From NCBI GenBank assembly GCA_016758965.1, contig JAEPRB010000140.1:1-64000 (forward strand): DNA of 64,000 nucleotides, written 5' to 3'. A model generated the notes under the pieces. It ran no database searches. It saw only the letters and a list, made by a program, of their open reading frames with translations, and was not told the origin of the DNA. The position numbers and the translations under genes are program-made. Positions within the stretch are counted from its first letter, which is position 1, and each line of letters opens with the position of its first letter. Shown here piece by piece: positions 11,401-23,018 of this stretch. The DNA comes from Circinella minor (Eukaryota > Mucoromycota > Mucoromycetes > Mucorales > Lichtheimiaceae).

Positions 11401-12964
11401 AAAATAGAAAAACAAAAAACCAGAAGTTTTTTTTTTTTTTTTTTTTTTTTACATGAGGATTCGTTTCTTTTTGAATCTTGCTTCGTTTAGAAGGTGTTTT
11501 TCCTTGATTTAACATAATTTTTGTATCATCCCCCGTAAATAAAACGACACCAATTAACCATTCTGTATTTCTTAAAACACAACCACGTAATAAAACATTA
11601 TTATAAGTAATGGCTTCCGTCTTTTGATGTGAAACGGTTGTTTCATTTTCTTCAGGTTGATCAATATCCCATCGTAAAGCACCACTGTATTGATATAAAT
11701 TCGCATGAGGGGGTTCACTTTCAATATAAAATCGAGCTCGTTCACAATCATGAACAGTCTTGAGATCACCTGTAGCAGCTAATCCTTGACGTGCTTTTAA
11801 ATTCGTTTCACCATCGAGATTTTGAGTCTCGATATAACATAAATTATCTGTTTCAGATGTTGACAAGATAGCCATATCGGCAGGTACATCATCATTATTG
11901 CGCAGCATAATATAATCGCCTACCATCACATCTTGCCATCGGACTTCTTGCCAAAATACTTTACATTTAGGGGCGGGTGGGTCACCCGGTGCACGTTCCG
12001 CACATGGAAATCCGGTGGGGTTCACCGTAGAAGCGCGACGCGTACTGGTGGTTTCAACGGTGGCGGTTCGATATAGAACAGAATGTGGAATAGAACCTGG
12101 TCGATAAGGTCGTTTCGGTTGCACCTTGAACATATTACTTAATTCTGAACGAAAAGTATCTGATCGTTGTCGTACTGTATTTAATAAATTTCTTGATGAA
12201 CCATTTGGTTTTGTTCCATGATTATTATTTAAAGAAGTGGATTGTTGTTGTTGTTGTTGAGAATCTCGAACACTACTCGTTGCAATAGAAGATGTATTTG
12301 TAAGTGATCGACGGGAAGATGATCCACTGCGTTTCTTAGAACGTCGTTTGGCTGGTTTTTTTCTCGTGATAGCCATACGATAGGTATGTGCATATTGATT
12401 TTCCACACCCGAAAGCATACAAAAAAAACCAATACAAACATAAAGCCAATGCCAACGATTATCTGTATTATCTTGAATATTTACATTCTTCCAATTCGCC
12501 AATTTTTGTACTTTAGTATTATTCACACGAGAATCACTTTGATTTCGTTTCCAATCTTCAATACCATCCTTAATAGCCGTAATAAGTAAAATAGCCATCA
12601 AGGGTAATGCTGATACGGCAGGTTCGACAACACCAAAAATAGGTATACATTGTAATACGACCAATAATAAAAAGTATAAATTGGCTACATTACGAAATTG
12701 TTCAAATAAATTCTTGGGTACAAATGTTAAAGGTGTATATTTGGCAGTGCGAATACGATTACTGACATAATGAGATTGAATTCGTTTTCCTTTGTCGTTA
12801 TATTCAGTAGGTGGTAATGTCATATTCACATAAATATTACGTCGTTGTTGCATATAAGAAGACGTAGAAGCGGTTCGTTGAAGTTCATTCGTATCGTCAT
12901 GATCGTCTTCTGTGTCTTTCTTTTTATGGAATGCTCGTTTTATACGTAATTTTTTATTGACCAT
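8449..12964 (-). CDS. P4-type ATPase, phospholipid flippase (Dnf1/Dnf2-like)
   Basis: Five exons (12964-11453, 11357-11209, 11084-11009, 10938-9224, 9136-8449) give 1379 aa in a continuous frame. P4-ATPases move phospholipids from the outer/luminal to the cytosolic leaflet of plasma-membrane and Golgi/endosomal membranes, normally with a Cdc50-type beta subunit. Visible landmarks: TM1-2 region about 88-130, actuator loop DGETN at 384-388, phosphorylation motif DKTGT at 618-622 (Asp618), nucleotide-binding KGAD, TGDK, and hinge GDGAND at 1070-1075, then the C-terminal membrane segments. Residues about 195-335 form a long basic, Ser/Gln-rich insertion before the actuator domain. The tail after TM10 is short (~35 aa). 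The N-terminal extension and the loop suggest the Dnf1/2 branch rather than Drs2, but this subfamily call is an inference. Confidence 0.9.
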
Positions 12965-13609
12965 TTACGTAAGGTTTTTCTTTTTTTCTTTTTATTATGT
13001 TTGAATGGAAAAGAGACGAGTACTACTAAAAAAAAAAAAAAGAAGAATAAAAACAACCCCTGGAGAATAGCAAGGTGTTCAATTGTATGGGGTCAGATTT
13101 CTTCTTGTCGACTTTTTTTTTTTTTTTTTGACAAGTTATATTAAATTACTACGACATTAAGTTAGAATATATTTTTTGTTCTCTTTTTGTGTAAAAAAAA
13201 AAAAATCTCTCACTGTTGTCCCCCGAGAATAAAAAAAAAAAAAAAATCCCTTTTATACTTTACCCTTAATTTTATATTTTAGAAAAGGAGCTGAGAAAAT
13301 AAACTTTTTTTTTTGGTGTGTGGATAATTAAACTTTTTTTTAGGTATATCTCCAAAGAAACACCAAAAAAAGAAAAAGAAAAGAGTTATAAGATATTATA
13401 ATAATTGTTAAATAGCAACAAAGAAAAGAAGAAGAAGAAGAAAAAAAAAAATGTTCAAAGAAAAAAAAAAAAAAAGCTTGTGATATATAAACCCCTCCAA
13501 AAAAAAAATATTTTAGCATTTATAAATTATCGGGCCGATGTTCCCGTAGATCTTTTTTGCGGGTACAAAAAAAAGAGCGGTGGTAAATTCTCCCGATAAA
13601 CGGATATTC

Positions 13610-13642
<33 letters not shown>

Positions 13643-13686
13643 GGGTGCTTTAATTCCCAGATAATTTTCTTGGCCCCATTTTTATA
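12965..13686. other. Intergenic region between PRMT5 3' end and the flippase start
   Basis: Flippase promoter and 5' UTR on one side and PRMT5 3' UTR on the other. Many A and T runs of 10-20. The open frame at 13405-13599 is lysine runs from A-tracts and is not credible. Confidence 0.6.
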
Positions 13687-15780
13687 TTACAAACCAACCC
13701 AATAAGAACGACCTGAAGGATTATGTATAGGTGAAATAGAAGAATCATTACCATTGGATGATTCAACTGTTACACTCCATTCATACCATACTTTCTTGGC
13801 ATCTGTTGTACGCCAAAAGTCTAATGTTATAGTAGAACCTTGGGCTACTTGTAAAGGTGTACGTAATGGGAAAAAGATGGGGAACCAACTAAACATACCA
13901 GGTGAATGTGTATCAGGATGAATAGAGATCATAACATCCTTATAAAGAACAGATTCAAAATAACCTGCTATACCATGCATAATCATATCTTGAGGGATCA
14001 TATCAAATTTAGTTTGACTATAACGATTATTATGCAAATTATTTTCTGGATCTTGTTCAATAGTCTTATTTGGATGTTCAAAAGTCCATACAGGTTTGGA
14101 TACAGCTAATTCACATACTTGTTGAAACATGACTACATAAGGTGTTTCAAAATGTGTCACATCTTTATAAGCAGCTACTTCATTATATAATTTAGATGAT
14201 GCCAATGGTGTTACATAAGCAGTATAGGAAGCTGGAATAGATATACCATCCTCTATTGAAATGAAAAAGAATCAAATTAGACTTTTTTTTTTAATGCAAC
14301 ATTTGAATAGTAAACAAAACAAATATTTTTTTTTTTTTACCCTTCAAAAATTTTTGTGCACCATCTAAACATTCAGGAGATAATTCATTATCACCAAATG
14401 AACCTAATAATTCACTAACAAGAATATCACACTAATTATAACACACAATAGTTATTAATAAAAACCTTGGTATTTTGGGTATTCATCTTTATTATTATTA
14501 TTATTATTATTATTACCTTTGTTTCAGGTTTCCATTTTCTCATATCAGCAAATACCAATGTTACTTTGTCATGCCATATTTCAGCCTTGGCATTTTGTAA
14601 TCTATTATTATTATTATTATATATATATATATAAAAAATCCGGAATCCTGGGTTAAAAAAAAGGGGCTGAAATAAAATGTTCTCTACTACTTGAAAAAAA
14701 AAAAAAAAACTTACGTAACAAAGGCATTAGGATTCTTTTCTAAAGCATAAAGATGTACTTTACGTTCAGCTTTTTCTGCTGCACGTAAACAACAATTGAC
14801 CAAGGGGCCGCGTCCAGCACCTACCACCATGATCGTGCTATTCATTTATTTGTTAGTTAAAAAAATAAATAAACTTCTTCTCCTCACTCCCCTTTTTTTT
14901 TTAATTATAAGTCATCACCCCACCCCCCCTCCATAGTTGTCACTTTCATTTCATACTTACGAAACATAATCTGAATCATGTTCTACTCTATCCAATAATG
15001 CATGATAAACTGCCTAATTTTTATATAAAAAAAAAAGTTATTCTAATGATCCTCATTTTTTAAAAAAAAAAATCCAATCAAGTTTTTCTCTTCCTATTTA
15101 ATAAAATTTACTTTTTCATATTGTTGATATTTAATAGGATCTCTTTCAAATGTTTCATACATTGAATTATCCAAATTATCCATTAATGGTTGTAAAGGTG
15201 CTTGTAAATAATCATGATATCCTGAAGCAAAACGATCCACATCATTCATTTCTGGTAAATTTCGATTAAGATAACGAATATATTCTTGATAAGATGAAGG
15301 TGCAGCTGAAGGATGTATATTTACATCAGGTAGTGTGACAATAATTTGTGGTTGTATCTATTAATAATAATTAATCCATTTTGTCTTGGCTTCTTCTTTT
15401 TTTTATATATTATAAAAATAAAAACTTACGCGATGCATTAATTTTTTTAAATAAGTTTGATGTGGTTTTGGAAGTACAGGATAACCTTTATTATTACTAA
15501 TAAATATATCAGCAGGTACAATGACTGATTTAATGGGCTCAGCAATCCAAGTATCTAAAAGTAAATCATCTTCAGGAAGTTCTTTTGGTAATTCAAGTGC
15601 TATTTAAAGTAAAAAAAAAAAGGTTTATTAATTCCAAGGATTTCTATTCTAAAAATAAATTCTTCTTCTTCTTCTTCTTCTTACCGACATGAATTCTTGG
15701 GTTATGTTCTGCAAGAGAACGAAATTGATTCCATTTTTTCCATGCTTGATTATTTTTATCCATTAAAACACGTACCCACA

Positions 15781-15817
<37 letters not shown>

Positions 15818-16172
15818 TATAAAAGGTTTAATCTTTATATTTTCAAACCTTTCTTTTTTAATATGATTATACCTGAGTAACAGCCATAGATCCCACATTA
15901 TGATTAATTACGCGAGCCAAGTTAGAAATACTTGTAGTCGTATCAGATAGTGGAGGTGTCATGACAGCAAATAATCCAAGATGACAAGCCCATGCTAATT
16001 CTTGTTTTAATGCCTATAATTATTAACCCCCCGTGTTAGAATATCAACTTATTATTTCCTTCCCTCTCTCACCCATTTTCTATTTACCAATTCAGAGTTA
16101 ATACGCGTATTTTGATCTGTAGAATCCAATTCTAACCAGTTTGACAAAGTACCCACGACTGCATCGGACCAA

Positions 16173-16228
<56 letters not shown>

Positions 16229-16512
16229 ATATAGTGATCAGTCCCCATCTAATTTTTTTTTTAATTCATTGAATACTATAACTTACTTGGTTTACGAACT
16301 ACTAAATCGTCACGATCATAAACTGGACTATTTTTCCAACTGTCATTATCTTTTGTTTTTAAAACACGTTTATAACGTGAATGAACAATAGGTGTTGAAA
16401 CAAAATCATGACCCGAATCAATAGCTTCTTCAATAAATGTATCAATATTATCAAAATATTCAGTTGTAAGTAAACCAATTGCACATGAACGAAATGATTC
16501 TGGATCAGACAT
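13687..16512 (-). CDS. PRMT5: Protein arginine N-methyltransferase 5 (PRMT5/Skb1/Hsl7)
   Basis: Eleven exons: 16512-16287, 16173-16088, 16013-15873, 15781-15685, 15599-15430, 15357-15112, 15013-14961, 14837-14715, 14601-14517, 14431-14341, 14252-13687. They join in frame to 627 aa, close to the human length of 637. PRMT5 makes symmetric dimethylarginine on spliceosomal, histone and signalling proteins using S-adenosylmethionine. The N-terminal half is the TIM-barrel region. The Rossmann SAM motif [10 protein letters not shown] lies at 344-353. The double-E loop [15 protein letters not shown] supplies catalytic Glu416 and Glu425. The C-terminal beta-barrel contains [14 protein letters not shown] and the VWYEWSV strand, ending in SYWVGL. 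All junctions are GT-AG. One intron holds an uninterrupted A-run of about 50 (16177-16226). Confidence 0.93.
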
Positions 16513-17047
16513 TTTGTTATTGAATAAGGGGGGGGGGAAATTGTCAAAAAAAAAAAAAATGTTAATTCTAAATTGGGAAGGGAGAATGTTTTTTGCTGGG
16601 TTTTTTTTTTAGCTTTTCTAAAAACTGAAAAGTTTTAACTTAAATACTAAAGACCTTAGAAGTATGCATAATTTTTTTTTTTTTTTGATTTGGTCCTTGA
16701 AATAAATCCCAAGTTTAATTATACTTAGGTTTCCTTCTTTCCTCTCTCTCGTTCATTCTTTTATTAACACGTAATAAAATAAGCCAATTTCTTTTATCTT
16801 TATTTGCTATAATAATTAAAAAGTAAAATGACATTTAGGGAAATTTCAAACCATTTGATTACAAACACAAAAACGCCACAAACAAACAAACAAAAAAGTT
16901 GTTATCAACCTTAATAAATATGTAACTTAAAATGTTTTCGTGAGAGAAAAAAAAGGAGAGATTTTTAGTTACAAGTAGTCCATTTTGATTTTAAACAAAA
17001 AGTGAATACTTCTTCCACTTTCTTTTTTAACTTTTTTTTTTTTAATT
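16513..17047. other. Divergent promoter region between PRMT5 and the PAQR gene
   Basis: 535 bp separating two divergently transcribed genes. AT-rich with T-runs and pyrimidine tracts just upstream of each start. No further gene seen. Confidence 0.55.
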
Positions 17048-18564
17048 ATGAATGAAAAGAAATCATTAGTTACTACTACTACTACTACTAACAAAAAATA
17101 TGATACAATAAAATCTATTAATAAAAAACAAGATCAATATAAAACGTTAACATGGTCAGAAATTCCTGAATGGATGCGATTTAATCCTTATATTTTAAGT
17201 GGATATCGATCACCTAATAATAATTATATTACTTGTATAAAAAGTATATTTAAACTTCATAATGAATCATGTAAGTCTCTTTATCTTTGTGTATATATTT
17301 TACGTAATATAAGAAAGATTATTGATTATATAATTATATAGTAAATATTTGGACTCATCTTTTGGGTTTAATAATTATTATATTCTATCTTATAAAAGAA
17401 GGAATAATATCATTCTTTTATAATAATCAAGACATTAAAAAGAATATTTCAGATATACTTTTATTTATATTTTATTTGGGTGCTATAAGTTGTCTTGGTT
17501 GTAGTTGTATTTATCATACATTGGCTTGTCATTCTAAAAATGTATCAGTTACATGTAATGCAATTGATTATTTAGGTATCATTTGTAATAATCTGTAAGT
17601 AAAGTTACTTGTTGAATCCTTTTTTCTTTTGTTTATAGTATTTACTAAAGAAATATCTACGTATAACCAAAGTGGAAGTTGGGTTTTTGCATTTCATTAT
17701 TATTTTTATTGTGAACCAAAATTACAAGGTATACGTATTATAATTCAATCAATGTTGATTATATATGTATATAACAGTCAATGACTAATAGTCGTATATA
17801 TACATTTTATAGTATTTTATACTATCTTTTATCTTATCATATGTGTTATAGCGGTAATATATTATAAATGATATATCCCGATTTATTTATTATTACTGTA
17901 TTAATTATATATAGAGATATATTTATTATATAGACTATTATGTTAATGATACCCCAATTACAAGCTGAAAAATATATGTGGATACGTACTATTACTTTTT
18001 TATTTGTAGGTCTTTCAGGATTAATTGCAATTGCTCATAGTACTCTACTTTATGGGGTAAGTAGAATAATTTATCTTTTTTTTTTATGAGAAGAAAGAGA
18101 GAGAGAGAGAGAGAGTCTTTTTATACTCATAATTATTATTTGTATTTAGATTGATATGATATTTGCATTAGGATTTGATAAAGCTCTTATTATGGGATTT
18201 TTTTATGTTGGTGGAGCATTAGTATTTGGAATTAGGTATATAATAATATAATATATTTAATATAATAATATAATTCATATTCAAACTAAAAATATATATT
18301 AGATGGCCTGAAAGAGCTTATCCTGGAAAATGTGATATTTGGGTAAAGTATATTATATTATATGTTATAAACGTAAAAAGATCTTCTTAATAATTATATT
18401 ACATATATTTTAATTTTATATAGTTTCAATCACATACAATTTTTCATATCATGTGTTTATTTGCTATCCTATTTTATTATCAAGGAATGATGCAAGCAAG
18501 AAATTTTTGGGCTGTAGAAGGAGCATATGAACACTATTGTAAACCTGTTGTACCATTTATTTAA
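17048..18564 (+). CDS. PAQR/Izh family seven-TM membrane protein (adiponectin-receptor-like)
   Basis: Eight exons: 17048-17270, 17342-17594, 17673-17728, 17813-17853, 17934-18056, 18150-18235, 18303-18342, 18424-18564. They join in frame to 320 aa. The family (yeast Izh1-4, animal AdipoR) are zinc-containing membrane hydrolase/receptor-like proteins linked to lipid and zinc homeostasis. Seen here: the entry motif HNESLNIWTHLLG (71-83), IYHTLACHS with His133, Asp150 in DYLG, FYCEPKLQ, and FQSHTIFH with His278 and His282. These correspond to the zinc ligands of AdipoR. Seven hydrophobic segments follow the hydrophilic N-terminus. The intron after exon 2 was placed with donor CT|GTAAGT and acceptor CAAAG|TGG because that restores the family spacing. 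The alternative acceptor at 17640 adds residues and breaks the frame or spacing. Confidence 0.88.
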
Positions 18565-19311
18565 AATCTCTAGGTCCTCCACCTGGGCGGGAGAACGATG
18601 AACAATCATCTTGACGGAAATTAATCAGTCTGCATATTTATAAGGACATAGTTACAATGATATCCTTATTAGCAGCAAAAAATAAATAAAAATTGGAATA
18701 CTTTTGAGTGAAAACACAAAAGTTAAAATATCACATACACTTTCAATAAATGAATAAAACATCATTTAGAAACTCAATTTTATATATACAAAGTTGAGAA
18801 AAAAATTGCATTGCAAAGTTCAACTTTTGTTACACAGTAGGAAAGTGAAGTAATAAGTGGTAAGAGAGAGAGGGAGGCGATGATGATAATACTAATCTTT
18901 GTTATACTTCGATAGCAGCTGTAAAATTTGAAAAATAATGGTGAATTGTGTAATGGTTATTTGATAATAAGTAAACAAGTAAATAAAAAGAATATTGAGA
19001 ACTACATCATTGGGTTGTCTTGTTCTATCCTAGTATCGATATATACAAACATATAATACAACAACTGGTCATACCAGCAATTATACAGTAATAATCGGGT
19101 CTATCATTATGAACATATCAATCATCATTAAATTTAAACTTGAGAAAAGTTATATAGTAAACCTATGATTATCTATGCGTGCCTTTAACATATTCATTTT
19201 ACGTTATATGTTGATGACTTTTGTGAAAAAGAAATATACTATAATTTATTGACTTTTGAAAATACTCTTTGACTATCCTATTATCAAATTCTCGTGTTTA
19301 TTGTAAATCAT
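18565..19311. other. Non-coding interval at the edge of the repeat block
   Basis: PAQR 3' UTR, then AT-rich sequence. No gene, RNA or clear repeat seen. Confidence 0.55.
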
Positions 19312-19905
19312 TCAAGATATTGTATTGTTTTCATTTTCACAAACAGGTAAGATACTAATAAAATGGCTCTTACAGATTCGACTAAAATGCTTTTCATGAA
19401 CTAGCATAAACTGTTCTTCACCATCACTGCTTAATAAGCATACAGGTTTGAGATTGATTGCATCAACAATTTTAAGAAGTTGCTCCTGTTGATTTTTTTC
19501 TAGCCCTGAACCGCCACATGCATCAACTATTGAAGCATCATAGTCTCGTTTTATAAAACGAATTTTTGGTTCATCATTTTCTTGAGGTATTTGATCATCC
19601 GCAGTTATAAAAAAAAGACTCTTGACAGGTCGACTTGTTAAAATGAGTCTTCAAGTTCTGTCTAGTATTGTAGTATTTTTTTGCAATTTGAACAACGTAG
19701 ACCATATTCGTTTCTTTTGGTCTTCATTTTTTTTAGATTGTCCTAAAACCAAAAGTTATAAATCTGATCAAAGAAATAATATCAATTTACAGTAACAAAC
19801 CTTGGAATGACACCGTTATTGTGCATTCATCACAATGATACTCATACACATGTCTGCTTAGACTATCTTGAGTTTTGAACTCCATCTTGGGACATTTTGA
19901 GGCAC
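19312..19905 (-). pseudogene. Relic of an unrecognised multicopy gene, with degenerate zinc-finger-like segment
   Basis: The minus strand reads, from 19905 down: CPKMEFKTQDSLSRHVYEYH (C2H2-like, but lacking the second Cys), CDECTITVSFQ, a likely intron, LRCSNCKKILQY, TRQNLKTHFNKSTC, and then in another frame ITADDQIPQENDEPKIRF, a stretch ending GSGLEKNQQ, LLKIVDAINLKPVCLLS and EEQFMLVHEKHFSRICKS, to TGA at 19314-19312. At least two frame changes occur, one at a T8 run (about 19609-19616), so it is a broken gene. The part around LKIVDAINLKPVC is clearly related to LKLVEDAMNLKPIC near 27.85 kb, and EEQFMLVHEKHF to EENFLLIHEKRW at 27.4 kb. The family has several decayed copies here. Function unknown. 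Confidence 0.5.
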
Positions 19906-20005
19906 TTTAACAGATTCGACATAATAGCTTTTCTGTCAAGAAGAAAAAAAGAGAGTGTGTTGTAAAAAAAACTGCTGAAAAGAAATAAAAAAAAAACAGA
20001 CAAAA

Positions 20006-20080
20006 AAACACACACACACACACAACGGACCCGAGAGGACCCAAGGGAACCGAGAACCATAAAAACACACAAAACCAGCA
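20006..20080 (-). repeat. Inverted partial copy of the 32-bp minisatellite unit
   Basis: The minus strand contains TTTTGTGTGTTTTTATGGTT followed by CTCGG and further CTCGGGTCC blocks and a (GT)n. These are the same building blocks as the tandem array at 20.86-21.15 kb but in opposite orientation. Confidence 0.55.
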
Positions 20081-20859
20081 TGCTCATGTCCAGGGGGGGG
20101 GTATTGTGAAATTTTGTGCAGGTTTGCTGATTTTCGTGTAGCGCCCAATCAGTGCACTGTAAATGCTTGTGTAGAATGAATTTTGTGCATTTTTTGTGTA
20201 GTAATTTTTGTGCAGTTTACAACTTTTTAAAAATCTTTATATAAATTTTGTGTAGATTGCTTATAAATCCTTTTAACAATATCACATGAGGTAGTTTTTA
20301 TGATTTTGACACAAATGCTTATCCCCAACGTCTGTGTATTTAGATTATCAATAAAATATAGATGTCTTTTTGACACTTTTGATAACTTATAACTGTTCAA
20401 TAGCACATTTTATGATGTATTTATATTATGAAAGATATAATTTAATTGGAATGTAAAAAATCTAATAGAAAAAAAAAACGATACTCTCTATATAAATCCC
20501 CCCTTTCATTGAGAGTATACACGATTTTTATATCATGAAAATAACATGTAATAAACAATCATTTGTTTATAGGTAATAAAATGCAGTGCATGCACAATTT
20601 TCATATTATACAAAAAAAAAAAGTCGGGGGGCTATCTAAGCAATAAAAAAAACCGGCCAAAAAACATGGTATCAATGCAATAACTTTTGTGCATTTGTTT
20701 TTTTTTTTTTTTTCACTTGTTGCATGTTATAAAGTTTATGAAATACAAAAGGAAATCATCAAACACAAATGCCATATATGGTTTTTGATTATGCTGCAAC
20801 GCACTAGTTTATTCAATGATCCCAATAGCGTGATCATTCACTTTTCGCGCAGTGTGTGT
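20081..20859. other. Non-coding stretch with scattered TTTTGTGCA/TTTTGTGTAG words
   Basis: No gene. TTTTGTGCAG and TTTTGTGTAG recur irregularly between about 20108 and 20260. It separates the inverted minisatellite fragment from the main array. Confidence 0.5.
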
Positions 20860-21148
20860 GCGTTTTTTGGTTCTCGGGCCCATTTTGTGTGTGTTTCTCT
20901 GGCTCTCGGGCCCATTTTTGGTGTGTTTCTGTGGCTCTCGGGCCCATTTTGTGTGTGTTTCTCTGGCTCTCGGGCCCATTTTTGGTGTGTTTCTATTATT
21001 CTTGGGTCCTTTTTGTGTGTGTTCTGTGGCTCTCGGGCCCATTTTGTGTGTGTTTCTATGGTTCTCGGGCCCATTTTTTGTGTGTTTTATGGTTCTCGGG
21101 TCCATTTTGTGTGTGTTTTATGGTTCTCGCGTCCATTTTGCGTCCAAT
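20860..21148. repeat. Minisatellite, about nine units of 30-32 bp
   Basis: Unit consensus in two parts: TTTCTNTGGCTCTCGGGCCC followed by ATTTTGTGTGTG. Nine head-to-tail units can be counted, alternating between a TTTTGTGTGTG and a TTTTTGGTGTG ending. The last two are most diverged (GGTTCTCGCGTCC). The array is open in several frames on both strands, which is a by-product of unit structure and not a sign of coding. There are no unique spacers, so it is not CRISPR. Confidence 0.88.
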
Positions 21149-21239
21149 GCTCATGTGCAGGCACCTCAACTTTGAAGACCCTATTAGAAGCTAAGATTTC
21201 AAGCCCAGAATTTCACCAAACATTCGCATCATATGTTTT

Positions 21240-22385
21240 TATTAGGGGCCATTTTAACAGAGTCTTTTTTTTAAAAAAAAATATCCTCAAGAATATTGTT
21301 GGTTTTGCTGTTTCATTTCTTCCTCTCCTCCCACTCTTGTCATCTTGTCTACATCATATAACAGGTAACCATAGCAACAACAAGGGGATATCAATTTTAA
21401 ATTTTAAAATATACGTACGTATATAAAAAAAAAGAAATGTAGATAAGATTAGTAATCCAACCAAATTTTGAAAAACAATTTTATCATGAATAATAATTGA
21501 AAGTTCTTTGAACAACTCTATACTCAAGTTTACAGCATTCATATATTGAATGTTATTAATGCACGCTACGTATGTTTGTGGGTTAAAACAACCTACAATT
21601 GAGGACCTACTAATCCGACTTACTTTTGAGTGCATATGTAACAAAAAAAACAGTGTTTTCTACTACATGTTTTTTGTATATAACGATTTGATAGTGTTAG
21701 TTTAAGTCATGAAATTAGAAATTCAAATTAAATATGTTATCATACCCGACCTAAAATATTGCTTGTAAATTTATCACTATTTATACTACGTAAACTATTC
21801 TTCTTCTTGTAATGTTTTTTCTTCTCTAAATAACGGAAGATTATACTTTCTTGGCTCTGCAATTTAATGTTAAGCCATTTTTTACGTGATAGTTATTGAA
21901 GTGTAGAACAGTGATTTTTTTTTCTAAAGCTCGACGCATTGTAAAAGAAAATTGGATATTGAGATAACCCAATAAGGGGATATTAACTATAGAGGTCACT
22001 ATCGTCAATTTTTTTTTTTTGCTGAATTAAAGATATAAAACAGACACTGTTATAAGTTTTTTTTTGGGAGGAAGAGGAGGAGGAATATATACTGAGTATT
22101 ATACTGTTAATCTGAATATATGGGAAAATAAAAATTCCTTACGCATTTTTGCTTAGGGTAGGCTCATTATTCACACCTCTGAGCTTGTGGTTATTTTCTA
22201 TAAAAGGTACACATATGATAAGAGAACCGTAAAATTTTAAATGGAAATGAACGCTGCATAATTATAAGGTTGTAATAAGTATTATAAAAAGACGTGAAAA
22301 ATGATTCTTTGTGCCTCGTGTGTCACTTTCACCCCCTGTCTACTTTCAAAAAAAAAAAGACGCCACCACGTGGATTACATATTGT
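21240..22385 (-). repeat. Segmental repeat B, inverted copy of 37.40-38.43 kb
   Basis: From TTAGGGGCC at about 21244 to CCACGTGG at about 22367, the sequence matches the reverse complement of 38425-37400 in order. Shared landmarks: the TTGTTGGTTTTGCT region, GTAACCATAGCAACA (21364), GATTATACTTTCTT (21838), AATGATTCTTTGTGC (22299) and CCACGTGGA. No coding capacity seen. Copies differ by substitutions and small indels. Confidence 0.8.
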
Positions 22386-22387
22386 TT

Positions 22388-22501
22388 TTTTCCGGGTGCG
22401 ATTTTTTTCGGGTGAAATTGAAGATTCATGCTGTTCAGTCGTCGATTAATTTGAGAAGAATAAATAGTCAGTCAGTTTTTTTTTTATTACGTACATTACA
22501 T

Positions 22502-22549
<48 letters not shown>

Positions 22550-23018
22550 TTTATTCTAGATGTGGAGAGGTATAAACATATAGTATATGTCTATCATATA
22601 AATCTAAATACTAATAAAAAAGGCTGGGGTATTGTTGAGTAGTTATAAATAATGGTATTCGTGATATTTTTTATGCAAAATGCACAGTGAAAGTCTATAC
22701 AAAAAAAATGAATAAGTAGGTTTTTATGCAAAGCATACAGTGACGATCTATACAAAAAAAAATGATGAAGTGATTTTTATGCAAAAATATCTAGTGAATT
22801 ATTTATAAAAAAAAATGACCAAGTGCTTTTTTATGCAAAAAATGCCAAAATAACAGATCACATAAAAAAAACTTATATAAAAAAGCCCATAAAAAATCCC
22901 AATTATAATACAAACAAACAAGCGGGGATTGAGTTTAAACTCTTTTGTGGCAAATCACATAAAAAGTATGTGGCTAAGCACATAAAAAATCCAAATTTCA
23001 CCTGAAAAAACACGGCAT
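22388..23018 (+). mobile_element. Non-autonomous TIR element (MITE-like), copy 1
   Basis: The left end begins GGGTGCGATTTTTTTCGGGT followed by GAAATT. The right end reads AATTTCACCTGAAAAAACAC followed by GGCATCC, its imperfect inverted complement over ~26 bp. Internally there are about four tandem units of ~52 bp, each starting TTTTTATGCAAAA and containing CAGTGA, ATCTATACAAAAAAAATGA and AAGT. No open frame of interest. A T-run of about 45 lies at 22502-22546. The same element recurs inverted at 23.88-24.58 kb and truncated at 24.58-24.92 kb. Confidence 0.72.

Noticed and set aside
13405..13599. Lys-rich open frame upstream of the flippase gene
   Set aside because: Produced by A-runs in a 5' non-coding region.
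20860..21148. Regular repeats resembling a CRISPR array
   Set aside because: Units are directly tandem without unique spacers, and the genome is fungal.
20689..21426. Long overlapping open frames on both strands, with repeated CVSLALGPIFGVF-like or THKMGPRA-like residues
   Set aside because: They are translations of the 32-bp minisatellite, open in several frames at once. No start context or family.
22301..22642. 113-codon frame and its mirror at 24681-24932
   Set aside because: Both lie across the MITE ends and poly-T runs (poly-Phe) and are not genes.
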